DNA of 17,306 nt from Treponema sp. Its GTDB lineage: Bacteria; Spirochaetota; Spirochaetia; Treponematales; Breznakiellaceae. Location: assembly GCA_031264395.1 (NCBI GenBank), contig JAISEB010000175.1, positions 1-17,306 on the forward strand, written 5' to 3'. Position 1 is the stretch's first letter, and each line of letters begins with the position of its first letter. The notes under the pieces are model-generated. The model did not search any database, had not been told where the DNA came from, and saw only the letters and a program-made list of their open reading frames with translations. This document shows positions 14,832-17,306 of this stretch, piece by piece. The position numbers were made by a program, and so were the translations under genes.

Positions 14832-16328
14832 TCATCTCCAGAAAGCCCGGTATCCGGGCGGATGGGGAAAGGGATGCCTGTTTTCATAATCTTCGGCGAT
14901 GTCAAGGAGGGTCCCTTCGGCAAAGGCCCTGCCCAAAAGCTGAACGCCCACCGGAAGCCCCCCTTCAACGGAAGCGGGAAACGACAGGGCGGGAAGACCG
15001 GCGAGATTCGCGCAGCAGGTGTACAGATCGGCCGCCTTCTGCGCAAAGGCCGAAAGAGATCCGGGCCCCCTTCCAAAGGCGCGGGTGGGAAAAACAGGCA
15101 TAAGAACCGCGCCGCACAGGGGATTGGCCCCGCCCAGGATCGCCTCGAAGCTCCCCTTGATACCGGCCCTGATCCGCTGGGCCCTGAGGTAATAACGGTC
15201 TTGAAAACCGGAACGCAGGACAAAGGTCCCAAGCAGTATGCGGAGCTTTACCTCGGCGCCGAATCCCTCCTCGCGGGCCCTGTCGACAAGCTCTCCGGCG
15301 TTTTCCGCCTTTTCAGGGCGGGCGCCGTAACGGACGCTGTCGAAACGGGCCAGATTCGCGCTGGCTTCCGCGGCGGCGATGGTGTAATAGGCGGGAACCC
15401 CGTACTTGAGGCCGGGAATATCAACATCGATCAGAGTGTAGCCCAGGCCGGAAAGCCGCTCGCAGGCGGTAAGGAAACCTCGGCGCACCTCGTCTTCCAG
15501 CACGGCGGCGCGGGCGGCCGGATCAAGATCCCCCCCGCCCCCGCCGGACAAGGCCCTTGCCACCGCTTCGGGAGAAAGAACGCCTATTACGCCCTTCCCG
15601 GAAGCCGCCTTTTCCGGGGACACGCCCGAAAGAGACGGGGCGTCCGGGGGCGGATCCAGGGTGGTTTCGTCCATGGGGTCCCTTCCCCGCATGACCGAAA
15701 AAACCGCCCTGCAGCGGGCAACGGTGTCGGAAAGCACCCCGGCGCATTCAAGGCTTGAGGCGTAGGCCACAAGGCCGAAACGGGAGACCGCCCCGTAGGT
15801 AGGCTTGAGCCCCACGACGCCGCAAAAGGCGGCGGGTTCCCGCACCGACCCCCCCGTATCGGTTCCCAGCGCGAAGGGGACTATCCCCGCGGCCACGGCC
15901 GCCGCCGAACCGCCCGAAGAACCGCCGGGAACGCGGCGCGTATCCCAGGGATTGTTGGTTTTTTTCAGCGCCGAATTGTCCGTGGAAGACCCCATGCCGA
16001 ATTCGTCCAGATTGGTCTTGCCGATGACAAGGGCCCCGGCGTCCTGGAGTTTCCGCACGGCGGTGGCCGTATAGGGAGAACGGAAATGTTCAAGCAGTTT
16101 TGAGCCGCAGGTAAGGGAAAAACCCTTTACGGCAATGTTGTCCTTTACAGCGAAGGGAAGCCCCGCCAGCGCGCCGCTTCCCGCCCCTTCAGGTACGGAC
16201 TCGGCAACGCGTTCAGCGGAGGAACCGGCCGCGCCGGAAGCATCCGCGGAGGGGGCAAACTCGATAAAGGCGCCTATTTTTTCTTCCCATTCATTATAAT
16301 ACGATAAAAAGCCGTCGGGCAGTCTCAT
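14832..16328 (-). CDS. gatA: Aspartyl/glutamyl-tRNA(Asn/Gln) amidotransferase subunit A
   Basis: A complete 498-residue GatA, the glutaminase subunit of the amidase-signature family that releases ammonia from glutamine for GatB. The Ser-cisSer-Lys triad is present with standard spacing: K62 in FAVKDN, S137 in PGGSSGGS and S161 in TDTGGSVREPA. The C-terminus includes PVFPTRAFG and LPALSFPASV, typical of the family. Codons are strongly GC-rich, and a glycine run (ALSGGGGGD) marks a variable loop. The start has aagggg about 9 nt upstream, 33 bp after gatC. Confidence 0.97.
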   Translation of the reverse strand: MRLPDGFLSYYNEWEEKIGAFIEFAPSADASGAAGSSAERVAESVPEGAGSGALAGLPFAVKDNIAVKGFSLTCGSKLLEHFRSPYTATAVRKLQDAGALVIGKTNLDEFGMGSSTDNSALKKTNNPWDTRRVPGGSSGGSAAAVAAGIVPFALGTDTGGSVREPAAFCGVVGLKPTYGAVSRFGLVAYASSLECAGVLSDTVARCRAVFSVMRGRDPMDETTLDPPPDAPSLSGVSPEKAASGKGVIGVLSPEAVARALSGGGGGDLDPAARAAVLEDEVRRGFLTACERLSGLGYTLIDVDIPGLKYGVPAYYTIAAAEASANLARFDSVRYGARPEKAENAGELVDRAREEGFGAEVKLRILLGTFVLRSGFQDRYYLRAQRIRAGIKGSFEAILGGANPLCGAVLMPVFPTRAFGRGPGSLSAFAQKAADLYTCCANLAGLPALSFPASVEGGLPVGVQLLGRAFAEGTLLDIAEDYENRHPFPHPPGYRAFWR

Positions 16329-16361
16329 GTACGCTTTCCCCTTGCTACTCCGATGAGATGA

Positions 16362-16709
16362 TCACAGAACGTTGGGAATCACCAAAAAACGGCCGTCACG
16401 TTCCCCAGCGTTGTCAAGGAGGCTTTCATTCGTATCTTCACCGCCCGGCGCCTCTTCCCCGGATGAAAAACCGGCATCGGGCCGGAAATAATCCTCGTTA
16501 ACGGTCCGGGACACGGCGGAAAGGCCCGAAAGAACGGAACCGCCTGATAAAAAGGACGCGCCAAACGCCGTTTCATCCCTGTCGGCGGCCTGCATCGCGG
16601 CAAAATACTCAAGCATCTCTTCAAAAGCGGGAAAAGCGCCGGCCAGTTCTTTTTCGTCCATATTAAGACGGGCCAAAGCGGCGGTCTCCTTGAGATCATC
16701 AATTTTCAT
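16362..16709 (-). CDS. gatC: Aspartyl/glutamyl-tRNA(Asn/Gln) amidotransferase subunit C
   Basis: A 115-residue GatC, the small subunit that wraps around and stabilises the GatA-GatB complex. The start KIDDLKETAALARLNMDEKEL and the end LLDNAGERDGRFLVIPNVL match GatC; the middle has an insertion rich in Gly, Ser and Glu (FSSGEEAPGGEDTNES), making it longer than the usual ~95. I chose the ATG at 16709 because it begins with the family's N-terminal pattern, although only a weak gggaaaa lies upstream. A TTG at 16802 with aaaggg just before it would add 31 residues that do not look GatC-like, but translation from there cannot be excluded. First gene of the gat-aspS operon. Confidence 0.88.
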   Translation of the reverse strand: MKIDDLKETAALARLNMDEKELAGAFPAFEEMLEYFAAMQAADRDETAFGASFLSGGSVLSGLSAVSRTVNEDYFRPDAGFSSGEEAPGGEDTNESLLDNAGERDGRFLVIPNVL

Positions 16710-16846
16710 ATACGGCAATTTTCCCATACAAGGACCGGCAATGTCAATGCTCCGGGCGCTTGCGCCGCGCCGGGCATCGGCGTTTACTTTTTTCAGCGTC
16801 AAAATTCCCTTTAAAGCAGCAGGCTTTGAAGAAAAAATTTACCTCA

Positions 16847-16908
16847 AAGTCGAATAAGTTAAAGAAGGAAGAGAAAAAAGGACTTGAAAGCAAAAACTTT
16901 TTCGACTT
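16847..16908. repeat. Imperfect inverted repeat flanking a purine-only run
   Basis: aagtcgaataagtt (16847-16860) pairs with aactttttcgactt (16895-16908) at 13 of 14 positions. Between the arms, 16861-16882 is 22 bases of uninterrupted purines. On the gat operon's strand this would be a polypyrimidine run in the leader within a 34-nt loop. Confidence 0.45.
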
Positions 16909-16922
16909 CATCTCATTTAATT

Positions 16923-16937
16923 GACCGCGTAGCGGTC
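16923..16937. repeat. Compact 6-bp GC-rich hairpin
   Basis: GACCGC (16923-16928), loop GTA and GCGGTC (16932-16937) form a short stem followed on the + strand by ttcttt. No plus-strand gene ends nearby, so if it is a terminator it would stop antisense transcripts; it may instead belong to the gat leader. Confidence 0.4.
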
Positions 16938-17036
16938 TTCTTTGCGGTTAAAAATTCTTCCAAAACTTGGTAATTTCCCGGTATATGAAAATAAACGCCG
17001 ATGCCCTGGAAAATCTTCTTTATCTATATATTTTTA

Positions 17037-17045
17037 TGTTATACT
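17037..17045 (+). promoter_or_regulatory. Extended -10 promoter of the histidine kinase gene
   Basis: TGTTATACT is a TGN extension joined to a -10 hexamer with 5 of 6 consensus matches. No good -35 box is seen 17 bp upstream, which an extended -10 tolerates. The predicted start falls at about 17052, the first base of the ATG. Confidence 0.55.
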
Positions 17046-17051
17046 CACTTC

Positions 17052-17306
17052 ATGGCATCCGCCGCTGTTTTGCCGGAAGAAATTGATGTCTATTTCCGCC
17101 TGCTCTGGCTCTTTGTGCTTATCCTTTCCATTTTTATTTTGCTGCTCTGGTATTTCTATATGGCCGCCCGCAAAGCCGGAAAGCGGGAACAGGAGAGCCG
17201 TGATTTTTCCCTTATCACGGTGCTTGAAACGGAGCGGCGGCGTATTTCCGGCGAACTCCACGACACGGTGCTTCCCGAACTGCGGCTGTTTACCGGGCCC
17301 GGCGGG
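17052..17306 (+). CDS. Sensor histidine kinase, NarL-type (HisKA_3), N-terminal part
   Basis: The first 85 codons, cut by the window edge. Residues ~15-36 form one membrane segment (LLWLFVLILSIFILLLWYFY) after a very short N-terminus, followed by a basic stretch and then the phosphoacceptor box ERRRISGELHDTVLPEL with H70. The E-R-R-x-x-x-E-L-H-D pattern is that of HisKA_3 kinases, which dimerise, autophosphorylate on this His and pass phosphate to LuxR/NarL-type regulators. There is no room for an extracytoplasmic sensor domain, so it probably senses in the membrane, inside the cell or through a partner. No ribosome binding site precedes the ATG. The catalytic ATP domain and any cognate regulator lie beyond the window. 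Confidence 0.8.
   Translation, partial: MASAAVLPEEIDVYFRLLWLFVLILSIFILLLWYFYMAARKAGKREQESRDFSLITVLETERRRISGELHDTVLPELRLFTGPGG

Larger units (their letters stand above)
16710..17051. other. Intergenic region between gatC and the histidine kinase gene
   Basis: The two genes are divergent here. The region holds the possible upstream extension of gatC (to 16802), an imperfect long inverted repeat with a purine run between its arms (16847-16908), a compact hairpin (16923-16937) and the histidine kinase promoter near its right end. I could not place a convincing promoter for the gat operon on the minus strand. Confidence 0.6.

Noticed and set aside
14388..15758. 456-codon open frame on the + strand opposite gatB and gatA
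   Set aside because: Same cause: shadow of GC-rich gatA/gatB coding sequence, with a Gly/Arg/Lys-rich translation lacking motifs.
16744..16911. 55-codon minus-strand frame in the gat leader (ATG at 16911)
   Set aside because: The translation is Phe/Ser-rich and Arg-rich without a pattern, overlaps the inverted repeat and the gatC 5' end, and has no clear ribosome binding site. A leader peptide cannot be fully excluded.
1..17306. CRISPR array, tRNA or rRNA genes, insertion sequences
   Set aside because: I found no regularly spaced repeats, no cloverleaf-like segment and no transposase-like frame. The repeats seen are short and few.

Overview
The window looks like spirochete chromosome, most like the free-living or insect-gut Treponema group. 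I infer this from the substrate-binding protein style (a signal peptide running into an AKGGGQQ-like mature end), the archaeal-type AspRS coupled to GatCAB, and the mixed base composition. No rRNA or other marker confirms the genus, so it is a lean and not a fixed call.

Left edge (1-320): the last 78 codons of an iron-dependent alcohol dehydrogenase, followed by two hairpins, the second a good intrinsic terminator. Carbohydrate operon (380-6092, + strand): a promoter with a LacI-type operator just downstream, a periplasmic sugar-binding protein, two ABC permeases and a cytosolic GH2 beta-mannosidase-like enzyme. No ABC ATPase is encoded. Two related ~38-bp intergenic elements and one perfect 18-bp hairpin sit between these genes.

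A two-gene minus-strand operon (9166 down to 6132) follows: a PfkB sugar kinase fused to a HAD phosphatase, translationally coupled (TGATG) to a conserved protein of unknown function with weak deoxyhypusine-synthase-like features. It is divergent from a LacI-family regulator (9286-10299, +). The 15-bp sequence overlapping the kinase start of transcription is identical to the operator upstream of the transporter, so one regulator probably controls both operons. The simplest reading is a regulon that imports an oligosaccharide (perhaps a beta-mannoside), cleaves it in the cytosol, and passes a product through an uncharacterised kinase/phosphatase/unknown-enzyme route.

Right half (10282-16709, all minus strand): gatC-gatA-gatB-aspS, then a MATE transporter and a truncated PD-(D/E)XK nuclease-like gene. 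The AspRS carries the His and Pro residues linked to non-discriminating enzymes, so this operon should supply Asn-tRNA(Asn) by the indirect route. This half is much more GC-rich than the sugar operon. After a 342-bp non-coding stretch holding inverted repeats and a purine run, the window ends inside a NarL-type sensor histidine kinase gene whose promoter implies a leaderless or near-leaderless mRNA.
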